A stretch of DNA of 64,000 nucleotides, from the NCBI GenBank assembly GCA_016718385.1, contig JADKDK010000002.1, forward strand, positions 248,001 to 312,000. The letters are read 5' to 3'. The notes beneath the pieces are model-generated. The model saw only the letters and a program-made list of their open reading frames with translations, did not search any database and was not told where the DNA came from. This stretch comes from Gammaproteobacteria bacterium. GTDB taxonomy: Bacteria; Pseudomonadota; Gammaproteobacteria; Pseudomonadales; UBA5518. Below are positions 50,792 through 59,259 of the stretch, piece by piece. Position 1 is the first letter of the stretch; each line of letters starts with the position of its first letter. A program made the position numbers and the translations under genes.

Positions 50792-52411
50792 TTGAGCACC
50801 ACCCCGCGCGGCTTCGACGCCAGCTATGACTACATCATCATCGGCGCCGGCTCGGCCGGCTGCGCGCTCGCCTCGCGCCTCAGCCGCGAAGCGAGCCGGC
50901 ACGTGCTGTTGCTCGAGGCCGGCGGGCCGGACCGCCACCCGATGATCCACGTGCCGCTCGGCTTCGCCTTCCTGATGAAGGACAGGAGCGTCAACTGGTG
51001 CTACCAGACCGAGCCCGAGCCCGAGCTCGACTACCGCAAGATCGCCTGGCCGCGCGGCAAGGTGGTGGGCGGCACCAGCGCCATCAACGGCATGGTCTAC
51101 ATCCGCGGCCAGCGCGAGGACTACGAAGCCTGGGCCGCGGCCGGCAATCCCGGCTGGTCCTACGAGGAGATGCTGCCCTGGTTCCTCGCCAGCGAGCACA
51201 ATACGCGCGGCGCCGACGCGCTGCACGGCAGCGGCGGCGGGCTGTGGGTCGACGAGGTCGGCCCCCCGCTCGAGTGCACCGACCTGTTCATCCAGGCGGG
51301 CGTGAGCATCGGCCTGCCCTTCAACACCGACTTCAACGGCCCGAGCCAGGAAGGCATCGGCCGCTACCAGGTCAACGTGCGCAACGGCGTGCGCCAGACC
51401 GCGGCGACCAGTTTCCTCAAGCCCGCGCTCAAGCGCGCCAACCTCGAGCTGGCGACGCATGCCCTTGCCGAGAAGCTGCTGTTCGATGGCGAGCGCGTCA
51501 CCGGCGTGCAGTACCGCCGCAAGGACAAGGTGCTGCGCGTGGCTGCGCGCCGCTCGGTGATCCTCTGCGGCGGCTCGATCAACAGCCCGCAGCTGCTGGA
51601 GCTCTCCGGCATCGGCAATCCCGCCGTGCTCGAGCCGCTGGGTATCACCACCCGGCACGCGCTGCCCGGCGTGGGCGAGAACCTGCAGGACCACCTGACG
51701 ATCAACGTGCAGCAGGGGCTGCGCAACGTGAGGACTTTCGCCGAGGAGACCACGCCGCTCGGCCTGCTGCGCAACGCGCTGCGCTGGGGCATCAGGCGCG
51801 AGGGGCTGCTGATCCACCCCGCCTGCCAGGCCGGCGCCTTCCTGCGCACCTCGCCCGCGGTCGGGCGCCCCGACGCGCAGATCCACTTCACGCCTGCCGC
51901 CGGGCGCCTCGACGCGCGCGGCAATCTCGTCACCGTGCCCGGCACCACCGCGACGGTCTGCAACCTGCGCCCGAGCAGCCGCGGCAGCGTGCATATGCGC
52001 ACGCCGTTCCCCGACTATCCGCCGGCGATCCGCGCCAACTACATGTCCACCGAGGCGGACCGACGCGTGATGATCGACGCGGTCAGGCGCGTGCGCGAGA
52101 TCTTCGCCTCCAGCGTGTTCGACGGCTACCGTGAAGCGGAGATCCGGCCCGGCTTGAACTGCAGCAGCGACGAGCAGATCCTCGCGTTCATCCGCCGCGA
52201 GGCCGAGTCGGTCTACCACCCCGTGGGCACCTGCGCGATGGGCGCGGGCGAAAACGCGGTGGTCGATCATCGCCTGCGCGTGCACGGCCTGGAGGGCCTG
52301 CGCATCGCCGATGCCTCGGTGATTCCCGACATCATCAGCGGCAACACCAACGCGCTCTGCGTCGCCATCGGCCTCAAGGCCGCCGGGATGCTGATCGAGG
52401 ACGAGGCGTGA
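50792..52411 (+). CDS. GMC family oxidoreductase (choline-dehydrogenase-like)
   Basis: This 539-residue flavoprotein has the FAD motif DYIIIGAGSAGCALASRLSR near the N-terminus, the GMC signature GKVVGGTSAINGMVYIRGQ, the second signature GGSINSPQLLELSGIG and the active-site HPVGTCAMG region. It oxidises alcohols to aldehydes or ketones with FAD. The start is TTG at 50792 with GGAG upstream. An aldehyde dehydrogenase lies 440 bases downstream beyond a repeat and could finish the oxidation; this link is inference. Confidence 0.92.
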   Translation: MSTTPRGFDASYDYIIIGAGSAGCALASRLSREASRHVLLLEAGGPDRHPMIHVPLGFAFLMKDRSVNWCYQTEPEPELDYRKIAWPRGKVVGGTSAINGMVYIRGQREDYEAWAAAGNPGWSYEEMLPWFLASEHNTRGADALHGSGGGLWVDEVGPPLECTDLFIQAGVSIGLPFNTDFNGPSQEGIGRYQVNVRNGVRQTAATSFLKPALKRANLELATHALAEKLLFDGERVTGVQYRRKDKVLRVAARRSVILCGGSINSPQLLELSGIGNPAVLEPLGITTRHALPGVGENLQDHLTINVQQGLRNVRTFAEETTPLGLLRNALRWGIRREGLLIHPACQAGAFLRTSPAVGRPDAQIHFTPAAGRLDARGNLVTVPGTTATVCNLRPSSRGSVHMRTPFPDYPPAIRANYMSTEADRRVMIDAVRRVREIFASSVFDGYREAEIRPGLNCSSDEQILAFIRREAESVYHPVGTCAMGAGENAVVDHRLRVHGLEGLRIADASVIPDIISGNTNALCVAIGLKAAGMLIEDEA

Positions 52412-52458
52412 TCGTCTCATGCTCGGGCGTGGTGGTTCCCTGCGTCGCGCCCCGGCGG

Positions 52459-52815
52459 GTCGGTATGCCGCTGCGAACACGCCGTGAATACGTCCCTGTA
52501 GGCTCGTGTGTCGCCGTCCAGGCGACACACGGTTCGCCGCAGCACGCCGACACTGCGACGCGCAGCGCAGTGCCGTCTCAATTGCAGGTGGGGAACGTTG
52601 CCACAACGAGCAGCCGAGCGGCCTGGCACTGCGGTCGGCGCATAAGGGGCCGTGCGCCGTAGGGATGCGGCGCCAGAGCCTACAGGGGCGAGGCGGAGCC
52701 CGGCGAAGCACCGCTTCGCCCCGCCGAGCGCCCGAAATCTATGATTTCGGGCTGGGCCCGAAGGGTACTTGCCGCGGGCCCCGTTGGAGCGGCCGGAGTG
52801 CGAGGTCTGGACTCC
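52459..52815. repeat. paired nested-hairpin repeat, copy 1
   Basis: The left arm has an imperfect outer stem (52459-52478 with 52532-52551; 16 of 20 pairs plus one G-U) around the core ACGCCGTGAATACGTCC and CTGTAGGCTC, and a perfect 10-bp inner hairpin (52506-52515 with 52521-52530). The right arm has the core from ATAAGGGGCC to GAGCCTACAGGG, with an internal GCGCCGTAGGGATGCGGCGC hairpin. About 65 bases of extra hairpins, including CCCGAAATCTATGATTTCGGG read as two halves, lie in the right arm. This copy fills most of the 443-base gap between the GMC and ALDH genes. Confidence 0.85.
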
Positions 52816-52854
52816 CGATCCGATAAACGAATATTCAGCGCAAGGAGTAACGAG

Positions 52855-54315
52855 ATGACCACCGCAGCAGAACAGGCAGGCGCCGTGATCGACGCGCGCG
52901 GGGCGATGCTGGAGACGCTGGAGTTGCAGCGCAAGGCGTTCCGGGCCGAGGGCTTCGTGCAATACGGCACGCGTATCGACCGCATCGAGCGCTGCATTGC
53001 GCTGCTGGTCGACAACCAGGAAGCGATCTGCAACGCGCTGTCGGCCGACTACGGCTGCCGCTCGCCGTACATCACGCGCATGGCCGAGATCATGACCTCG
53101 GTGGGCAACCTCAAGCACGTGAAGAAGAAGCTGAAGTCGTGGATGAAGCCCGAGCGGCGCAGCGCCCCGGTGCCGATGAACCTGTTCGGGGCCCGCGCGC
53201 TCGTCTACCACCAGCCCAAGGGCGTGGTCGGCAACATGACGCCGTGGAACATCCCCGTGGGCATGGTGTTCAGCCCGATGGCGGACATCCTCGGGGCCGG
53301 CAACCGCGTGATGATCAAGCCCTCGGAGTTCACGCCGCATACCTCCGAACTCACGCGCGAACTGATCGGGCGCTACTTCGATCGCAGCGAGATCGCCGTG
53401 ATGACCGGCGGGCCCGAAGTGGGTGCCGCGTTCGCCTCGCTGCCCTTCGACCACCTGCTGTTCACCGGCGCGACCTCGATCGGTCGCATGGTGATGCGCG
53501 CCGCGGCCGAGAACCTGACCCCGGTCACGCTGGAGCTTGGCGGCAAATCGCCGGTGATCGTGAGCGCCAGCGCCGACATCGAGGACACGGCCGGGAAGAT
53601 CGTCACCGGCAAGGGGCAGAACGCCGGTCAGCTGTGCATCGCGCCGGACTATGCCTTCGTCCCCGAATCGCGTCTGGAGGTCTTCCTCGAGAGCTGCCGG
53701 AAGAATTTCGTGGCGCAGTATCCCACGACGGTGCTGAACCCCGATTACAACGCAATGATCAACGAGCGCCACTACGATCGCGTGCTCGGCTACATCGAGG
53801 AGGCCCGCGCGGCGGGCGCGCGCATCATCGAGCTCAACCCGGGGCGCGAGGATTTCAGCGACCGCGTGCGGCACAAGATCCCGCTGCACATCGTGGTGAA
53901 CCCCGACGACGCGCTGAAGGTGATGCAGGAGGAGATCTTCGGCCCCGTGCTGGTCGTGAAGACCTACCGCGACGTCGGCGACTGCATCGCCTACGTCAAC
54001 GCGCGCGCGCGACCGCTCGCGCTGTACTGGTTCGGCAAGGACGAGGCGGAACGCGAACGCGTGCTGCGCGAAACCATCTCGGGCGGCGTCAGCGTGAACA
54101 ACGTGATGATGCATTTTGCCTGCGACGACCTGCCCTTCGGCGGCGTGGGCGGCAGCGGCATGGGCCACTACCACGGACGCGACGGCTTCCGCACCTTCAG
54201 CCACGCCAAGGGAGTCTTCCGCGAAGGCAGGCTGAACCTGTCGAAGCTCGCCGGCACGCTGCCGCCGTTCGGGCCGAAGCTCGCGAAGATGCTGGACGGC
54301 CAGATCAGGAAGTAG
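52855..54315 (+). CDS. aldehyde dehydrogenase (coniferyl-aldehyde-dehydrogenase-like)
   Basis: This 486-residue NAD(P)-dependent aldehyde dehydrogenase has the catalytic Cys261 in GQNAGQLCIAPDYAF and Glu227 in LTPVTLELGGKSP, with the cofactor region GNMTPWNIPVGM and FTGATSIGRMVM. The short N-terminal arm and the absence of a long C-terminal tail match the coniferyl-aldehyde dehydrogenase branch. AAGGAG lies 7 bases before the ATG. It overlaps the end of the convergent hydrolase gene by 11 bases. Exact substrate is unknown; aromatic or long-chain aldehydes are typical. Confidence 0.92.
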   Translation: MTTAAEQAGAVIDARGAMLETLELQRKAFRAEGFVQYGTRIDRIERCIALLVDNQEAICNALSADYGCRSPYITRMAEIMTSVGNLKHVKKKLKSWMKPERRSAPVPMNLFGARALVYHQPKGVVGNMTPWNIPVGMVFSPMADILGAGNRVMIKPSEFTPHTSELTRELIGRYFDRSEIAVMTGGPEVGAAFASLPFDHLLFTGATSIGRMVMRAAAENLTPVTLELGGKSPVIVSASADIEDTAGKIVTGKGQNAGQLCIAPDYAFVPESRLEVFLESCRKNFVAQYPTTVLNPDYNAMINERHYDRVLGYIEEARAAGARIIELNPGREDFSDRVRHKIPLHIVVNPDDALKVMQEEIFGPVLVVKTYRDVGDCIAYVNARARPLALYWFGKDEAERERVLRETISGGVSVNNVMMHFACDDLPFGGVGGSGMGHYHGRDGFRTFSHAKGVFREGRLNLSKLAGTLPPFGPKLAKMLDGQIRK

Positions 54316-55108
54316 CGGCGAGGAATTCACGCGCCAGACGCAGGAAGATCGCGGGCTTCTCCGCGTGCAGCCAGTGCCCCGCGCCCGCGATCACCTTGAG
54401 CCGGGCCCGCGGAAACAGCGCCCGCGTGGCCTCGTTCGCCGACGGCAGGACGTAGTCGCTGAGCTCGCCCTTGATGAACAGCACCGGCCCGGCAAAGGGA
54501 TTCGCGCCGCGCGGTGCCGCGAGGATCTCGGGATAGCCCGCCTCGATGGCGTCGAGGTCGAAGCGCCAGTGCCAGCTGCGGTCCTCGCGCTGCGCGCGGT
54601 TCATCAGCATGAACGCCACCACGCCGGGCTCGGCGATGTGGCGCTCGAGGATGCGCTGGGTCGCGCGACGGTCCGCGAGCGTATCGGCCGCCGCCTCGCG
54701 CAGCGCGGCGAACACGCGCTGGTGGTGCGCCGCGTAATCGACCGGCGCGATGTCGCCGACCAGCACGCGCTCGATGCGCCCGGGATTGTCGAGCGCGGCC
54801 TGCATCGCCACCTTGCCGCCCATCGAGTGCCCGACCAGGGCCGCCGTCGCGATCCCGTGCGCGTCCATCAGGCGCAGCACGTCCTGCGCCATCAGCGAAT
54901 AGCCCATGCCGGGGGCGTGGAACGAGCGCCCGTGGTTGCGCAGGTCCGGCAGCAGCACGCGGTAGTCGCGCGCCAGCTCGCGGGCCATCGGGCCGAGGTT
55001 CGCCGACAAGCCGAACAGGCCGTGCAGCAGGATCACCGCGCCTCCCGCGGTTCCGTGGATCTGGCAATGGAGCAGTTCGGTCACCGTGGCGTGCGTCCGG
55101 CGTGGCAT
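54305..55108 (-). CDS. alpha/beta fold hydrolase (YbfF esterase-like)
   Basis: This 267-residue protein has LLHGLFGLSANLGPMARELA, LLPDLRNHGRS and the nucleophile elbow GHSMGG (Ser95), with a late GAGHWLHAEKP carrying the histidine. The order matches YbfF-type acyl-CoA esterases and thioesterases. The ATG at 55106-55108 is preferred; a GTG 7 codons upstream is possible. It is convergent with the ALDH gene with overlapping 3' ends and no room for a terminator. Confidence 0.88.
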   Translation of the reverse strand: MPRRTHATVTELLHCQIHGTAGGAVILLHGLFGLSANLGPMARELARDYRVLLPDLRNHGRSFHAPGMGYSLMAQDVLRLMDAHGIATAALVGHSMGGKVAMQAALDNPGRIERVLVGDIAPVDYAAHHQRVFAALREAAADTLADRRATQRILERHIAEPGVVAFMLMNRAQREDRSWHWRFDLDAIEAGYPEILAAPRGANPFAGPVLFIKGELSDYVLPSANEATRALFPRARLKVIAGAGHWLHAEKPAIFLRLAREFLAATS

Positions 55109-55197
55109 GCGGGATCCCGATGGGAGCACGGCGCGGTTCTCATTGGCAATAGCGGTTGCTAGAATCCGCGCGCACCCCGTTCCACAAGGTATGCCCG

Positions 55198-55950
55198 ATG
55201 CGCGCGCTCCTGCTGATCCTCACGACCCTGTGCCTCGTCGCCTGCGCCAGCTCGCCTGGCGGCGACAGCGGCGGCGGCACAGCCTACCAGGCGACCTACG
55301 ACGCGCGCCTCGCGGACAAGGCGCAGTTCGGCCGCGTGGTGATCGCCCCGGTCAACTTCGGCAAGCCGAGCCGCAACTACCTCGCCGAGCACGAGGCGCG
55401 CATCGACCGCCTGGTGGCGCAGCGCCTGACGGCGGCCGGCTACGAAGTGCTGCCGTCGGAGCTGTTCGAAAAGGCGTGGAAGGAAGGCGTGCGCAACTGG
55501 GGCGAGCCCTACAACCCGGGCACCGGCAAGCTGAACGACACCGTGTTCCAGTACGTGCTCAGCGAGACCGTCAAGGCGCTGGCGGCCGACGGCCGGGTGC
55601 AGGCCATCGTGTTCACCAACCTCGAGGAGCTGCAGGTCTATTTCTCCCCGAGCGGCAACCACCAGGCGCATTTCCTCGGCGTGACCCGCCGCCCCTCCAG
55701 CCGCGGCGGCGACGGCGTGGCGGCGGACTTCGACTGGGTGCAGGGCGTGGACGCCGTGGGCCTCTACATCAACGTCTTCGACCTGCAACTGCAGCGCCTC
55801 TACAACGGCGCCGGCGGCATCGAGGTGACGGAATACCTCAACCTCAAGCCCTCCACCCCGCGCTGGACGCGCGAGAAGACGGTGCTGGACAACGAGAGCT
55901 TCATCAACGAAGGGCTGGACCTGGCGCTGAAGCCCTGGCTGGAACCGTAA
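55198..55950 (+). CDS. hypothetical lipoprotein
   Basis: This 250-residue protein begins MRALLLILTTLCLVACASSP, a lipoprotein signal with Cys at the lipobox LVAC. The mature part has RVVIAPVNFGKPSRNYLAEHEARIDRLVAQRLTAAGYEVLPSELFEKAWKEG and later ALAADGRVQAIVFTNLEELQVYF, an alpha/beta layout reminiscent of TolB-like or outer-membrane assembly lipoproteins, but not enough to assign one. The ATG at 55198 is preferred over an upstream in-frame TTG. It is followed by repeat copy 2. Confidence 0.7.
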   Translation: MRALLLILTTLCLVACASSPGGDSGGGTAYQATYDARLADKAQFGRVVIAPVNFGKPSRNYLAEHEARIDRLVAQRLTAAGYEVLPSELFEKAWKEGVRNWGEPYNPGTGKLNDTVFQYVLSETVKALAADGRVQAIVFTNLEELQVYFSPSGNHQAHFLGVTRRPSSRGGDGVAADFDWVQGVDAVGLYINVFDLQLQRLYNGAGGIEVTEYLNLKPSTPRWTREKTVLDNESFINEGLDLALKPWLEP

Positions 55951-55996
55951 CTCCTCATCCGGAGGGGTGCTTTTCGTGAACCTGCGGTTCTCCCCC

Positions 55997-56296
55997 GCCT
56001 GTGCCCCGCTGACTCTCATGCTCGGACACGCCGTGAATACGTCCATGTAGGCTCGACTGTCGCCATCCAGGCGACAGACGGTCCTCGCACGACAGCCAGC
56101 GGGGCACAGGCTGCGCTGCTGGCACACACACCTCAGGGTACGAGTACCGATTCGCGCGAAAGCTGGCGCACAAGTTGCCGAGCGGCCTCGTTGCCCGGGC
56201 GCTGCATAAGGGGCCGTGCGCCGCAGGGATGCGGCGCCAGAGCCTACAGGGATGTACTTGCCGCGGGCCCCGTTGCAGCGCCCGGGCAACGAGGCC
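55997..56296. repeat. paired nested-hairpin repeat, copy 2
   Basis: The left arm has a perfect 15-bp outer stem (GCCTGTGCCCCGCTG at 55997-56011 with 56097-56111) around the core ACGCCGTGAATACGTCC and the inner hairpin CTGTCGCC/GGCGACAG (56057-56064 with 56070-56077). The right arm has a perfect 23-bp outer stem (56184-56206 with 56274-56296), then GGGGCC/GGCCCC, then a GCGCCGCAGGGATGCGGCGC hairpin and GAGCCTACAGGG. Cores match copy 1; the outer stems differ in sequence. It occupies the 379-base gap before the ferredoxin oxidoreductase operon. Confidence 0.9.
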
Positions 56297-56329
56297 AGCG
56301 ACGCGTCTACCCTAGGTGCAGATTCGCGT

Positions 56330-57379
56330 TCAGCGCAACCCGGCGTTGATGCTGTCGAGCACCTTGGTGCCGGGGCAGAGTTCCTTTTCGGTCAGCGTGT
56401 TCAGCGGACGGCGCGTGGTCTCGAGGATCTCGTGCAGTTCCTGGGCGTCGCGATCCATGTAGAGCAGACCGGTGAGCACGCGTCCCGACTTCTGGTGCTG
56501 CGCGATCGCCTGCAGCGCCGACCGCGAGTCCTGGATATCGTATTCGTCGCTCTGCTTGTGCAGGCGGATCACCGAGCCGTCGTGCAGGCACACGTCCTGC
56601 GTCGTGCCCGCCGCGTAGCTGGTGCGGATCTCGTCGCGCATCGGCACGAAATCGATCGGAGTGGGATCGATGTGCTCGCGCGTGAAGGCGTAACTCTTGG
56701 TCGAGCCCTCGTGGTTGTTGAAGGTCACGCAGGGCGAGATCACGTCGAGGAACGCGAAGCCCTTGTGGCTGAGCGCGGCCTTGATCAGCGGCACCAGCTG
56801 CTGGCGGTCCCCGGAGAAGCTGCGCCCCACGAAGGTCGCGCCGAGCTGGATCGCTACGCTCACGAGGTCGATCGGCTCGTAGGGGTTCGCGTTGCCCTTC
56901 TTGCTTTTGGAGCCCACGTCGGCGGTGGCGGAGTCCTGCCCCTTGGTGAGGCCGTAGCAACCGTTGTTCTCGACGATATAGGTCATGTTCAGGTTGCGGC
57001 GCACCACGTGCGCGAACTGCCCCATGCCGATGGACGCCGTGTCGCCGTCGCCGGAGACACCGATGTAGACCAGGTCACGGTTCGCGAGGTTGGCGCCGGT
57101 GGTCACCGAGGGCATGCGCCCGTGCACCGAGTTGAAGCCGTGCGAACTGCCGAGGAAGTAAGCCGGCGTCTTCGAGGAGCAGCCGATGCCGGACATCTTC
57201 GCGATGCGATGGGGCTCGATCGGCAGCGTGAACGCGGCCTCGATGATCGCGGCGCTGATCGAATCATGGCCGCAGCCCGCGCACAGCGTGGAAATCGAAC
57301 CCTCGTAGTCGCGACGCGTGTAGCCCAGTTCGTTGACGGGCGCTTCGGGATGGCGGAAAGACGGTCTCTGGTAGGTCAT
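56330..57379 (-). CDS. 2-oxoacid:ferredoxin oxidoreductase, beta subunit
   Basis: This 349-residue TPP-binding subunit has CAGCGHDSISAA near residues 33-44 and the TPP/Mg site GDGDTASIGMGQFAHVVRRN (about residues 111-130) with IVENNGCYGLTKGQDSATADVG after it. It binds TPP and part of the [4Fe-4S] electron path in enzymes that oxidise 2-oxoacids to acyl-CoA while reducing ferredoxin. The alpha subunit gene overlaps its start by four bases. Pyruvate, 2-oxoglutarate or branched-chain substrates cannot be told apart. Confidence 0.92.
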   Translation of the reverse strand: MTYQRPSFRHPEAPVNELGYTRRDYEGSISTLCAGCGHDSISAAIIEAAFTLPIEPHRIAKMSGIGCSSKTPAYFLGSSHGFNSVHGRMPSVTTGANLANRDLVYIGVSGDGDTASIGMGQFAHVVRRNLNMTYIVENNGCYGLTKGQDSATADVGSKSKKGNANPYEPIDLVSVAIQLGATFVGRSFSGDRQQLVPLIKAALSHKGFAFLDVISPCVTFNNHEGSTKSYAFTREHIDPTPIDFVPMRDEIRTSYAAGTTQDVCLHDGSVIRLHKQSDEYDIQDSRSALQAIAQHQKSGRVLTGLLYMDRDAQELHEILETTRRPLNTLTEKELCPGTKVLDSINAGLR

Positions 57380-59259
57380 GATTTTTTCCTCGGGCTTTCA
57401 CGCTTGCGGGTGATCGGGGTCACGTTGTCGCTCCCGCCGAGCGTGGAGCGGATAACGCCCGCGATCTGGCGCGCCGTGATCGGCAGGCCGTCGTAGTTCA
57501 GCACCGGCACCAGCTTCTCGTTGGCCGGCAAATCGATCTCGTTGATCAGCAGGCGGCGCATCTGGCCGTCGCGGTTCTGCTCGATCACGAAGACCGTCTC
57601 GTGGCTCATGATGAATTCCTCCACCGCGTCCGAGAACGGGAATGCGCGCAGCCTGAGGGTGTCTATCGCGATGCCTTCGGCCTCCAGCATCTCGACGGCC
57701 TCGTAGGCGGGCGAGGCCGTGGTGCCGAAGAACAGCGCGCCGTAGGGCGTAGCCCGGGCAGCCGGCTTGATCTTGGGCTCGGGCACGAACTGCTTGGCGG
57801 TCTCGAACTTCCTGAGCAGGCGGTCCATGTTGCGCACGTAGGCCGCGCCATCCTCGGTGTAGATCGCGTATTCGTCGCGCGAGGTGCCACGTATGGTGTA
57901 CGCGCCCTTCTTCGGATGCGCGCCGGGATAGGTGCGATACGGGATGCCGTCGCCATCGACGTCGAGGTAGCGCCCGAAACGCTCCTTGAGGTTGTCCAGC
58001 GCCTCGGCGTCGAGCACCTTGCCGCGATCGTAGGTGTGCTTGTCGTCGAAGACGAGCGGCGGCGACATCCAGTCGTTCATGCCGAGATCGAGGTCCGTCA
58101 GCATGATCACCGGCGTCTGCAGGCGATCGGCGAGGTCGAAGGCCTTCACGGTCAGGCTGAAGCACTCCGCGGGCGTCGCCGGGAACAGCAGCACGTGCTT
58201 GGTGTCGCCGTGCGAGGCATAGGCCGCCGCAAGCACGTCCGACTGCTGCGTGCGCGTGGGCATGCCGGTCGAGGGACCCGCGCGCTGCACGTCGATCAGC
58301 ACCGCCGGGATCTCGGCAAAATAGGCCAGCCCGAGGAACTCGCTCATCAGCGACAGGCCCGGCCCGCTGGTCGCGGTGAAGGAGCGCGCGCCGTTCCACG
58401 CCGCGCCGATCACCATGCCGATCGCCGACAGTTCGTCCTCCGCCTGCACGATGGCGTAGTTCTTCTTGCCCGTGCCCGCGTCGATGCGCAGGCGTCGGCA
58501 GTACTTGTCGAAGCCGTCCACGACCGAGGTGGAGGGCGTGATCGGGTACCACGCCGCCACGGTGGCGCCGCCGTAGACCGCGCCCAGCGCCGCTGCCGTG
58601 TTGCCGTCCATCAGGATGTGGTCGGTCTCGAGGATGTGCCTGGCGATATTGCCGCCGCGCTCCAGGCGAATGCCGATCGGGCAGTCGAAGTTCTTCACCG
58701 CGTACTGGTGCCCGAGCTCGAGCGCGTGCACGTTCTGCGCGATCAGCTTCTCCTTGCCCTTGAACTGGTCGGCGACCAGGTCCTTGAGCACCGAGAAATC
58801 GATGTCGAGCAGCGCGGCGAGCGCGCCGACATAGATCACGTTCTTGAACAGCAGGCGCTGGCGGGCATCGGCGTACTCGCGCAGGCACATGTCCGTGATC
58901 GGGATGCCGACGTAGTGGATGTCGTCACGCACGTAGCGGATGTCGATGGGCTTCGTCGAGTCGTAGACGAAGTAGCCGCCCGCCTCCACTTCCTTGACGT
59001 CGCGCTCCATGCTCTGCGGGTTCACGCACAGCATCAGGTCGACACCGCCGCGCCGGCCGAGGTAGCCCTTGCTGCTGACGCGGACCTCGTACCAGGTGGG
59101 CATGCCCTGGATGTTCGACGGGAAGATGTTGCGCGGGCTGACCGGGATCCCCATGCGGAAAATCGCCTTCGCGAACATGTGGTTCGCGGAGGCGGAGCCG
59201 GTGCCGTTGACGTTGGCGAACTTGACGACAAAATCGTTTACCGCTTGTTTGGCGTGCAT
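57376..59259 (-). CDS. 2-oxoacid:acceptor oxidoreductase, fused gamma-alpha subunit
   Basis: This 627-residue protein has an N-terminal gamma-type domain (residues about 1-200; VVKFANVNGTGSASANHMFA, then SMERDVKEVEAGGYFVYDST) followed by the pyruvate-flavodoxin/ferredoxin alpha domain (AAALGAVYGGATVAAWYPITPSTSVVDGF, then SAIGMVIGAAWNGARSFTATSGPGLSLMSEFLG) and a C-terminal transketolase-like part. It forms the substrate-binding part of the enzyme with the beta subunit. The ATG at 59257-59259 is preferred. It overlaps the flavoprotein gene by 22 bases and the beta gene by 4. Confidence 0.92.
   Translation of the reverse strand: MHAKQAVNDFVVKFANVNGTGSASANHMFAKAIFRMGIPVSPRNIFPSNIQGMPTWYEVRVSSKGYLGRRGGVDLMLCVNPQSMERDVKEVEAGGYFVYDSTKPIDIRYVRDDIHYVGIPITDMCLREYADARQRLLFKNVIYVGALAALLDIDFSVLKDLVADQFKGKEKLIAQNVHALELGHQYAVKNFDCPIGIRLERGGNIARHILETDHILMDGNTAAALGAVYGGATVAAWYPITPSTSVVDGFDKYCRRLRIDAGTGKKNYAIVQAEDELSAIGMVIGAAWNGARSFTATSGPGLSLMSEFLGLAYFAEIPAVLIDVQRAGPSTGMPTRTQQSDVLAAAYASHGDTKHVLLFPATPAECFSLTVKAFDLADRLQTPVIMLTDLDLGMNDWMSPPLVFDDKHTYDRGKVLDAEALDNLKERFGRYLDVDGDGIPYRTYPGAHPKKGAYTIRGTSRDEYAIYTEDGAAYVRNMDRLLRKFETAKQFVPEPKIKPAARATPYGALFFGTTASPAYEAVEMLEAEGIAIDTLRLRAFPFSDAVEEFIMSHETVFVIEQNRDGQMRRLLINEIDLPANEKLVPVLNYDGLPITARQIAGVIRSTLGGSDNVTPITRKRESPRKKS

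Noticed and set aside
52417..54330. A 637-codon minus-strand frame over the ALDH gene and repeat copy 1
   Set aside because: It is antisense to a clear aldehyde dehydrogenase, and its other end is the translated paired-hairpin repeat. The frame at 55159-56289 shows the same repeat-derived peptide.
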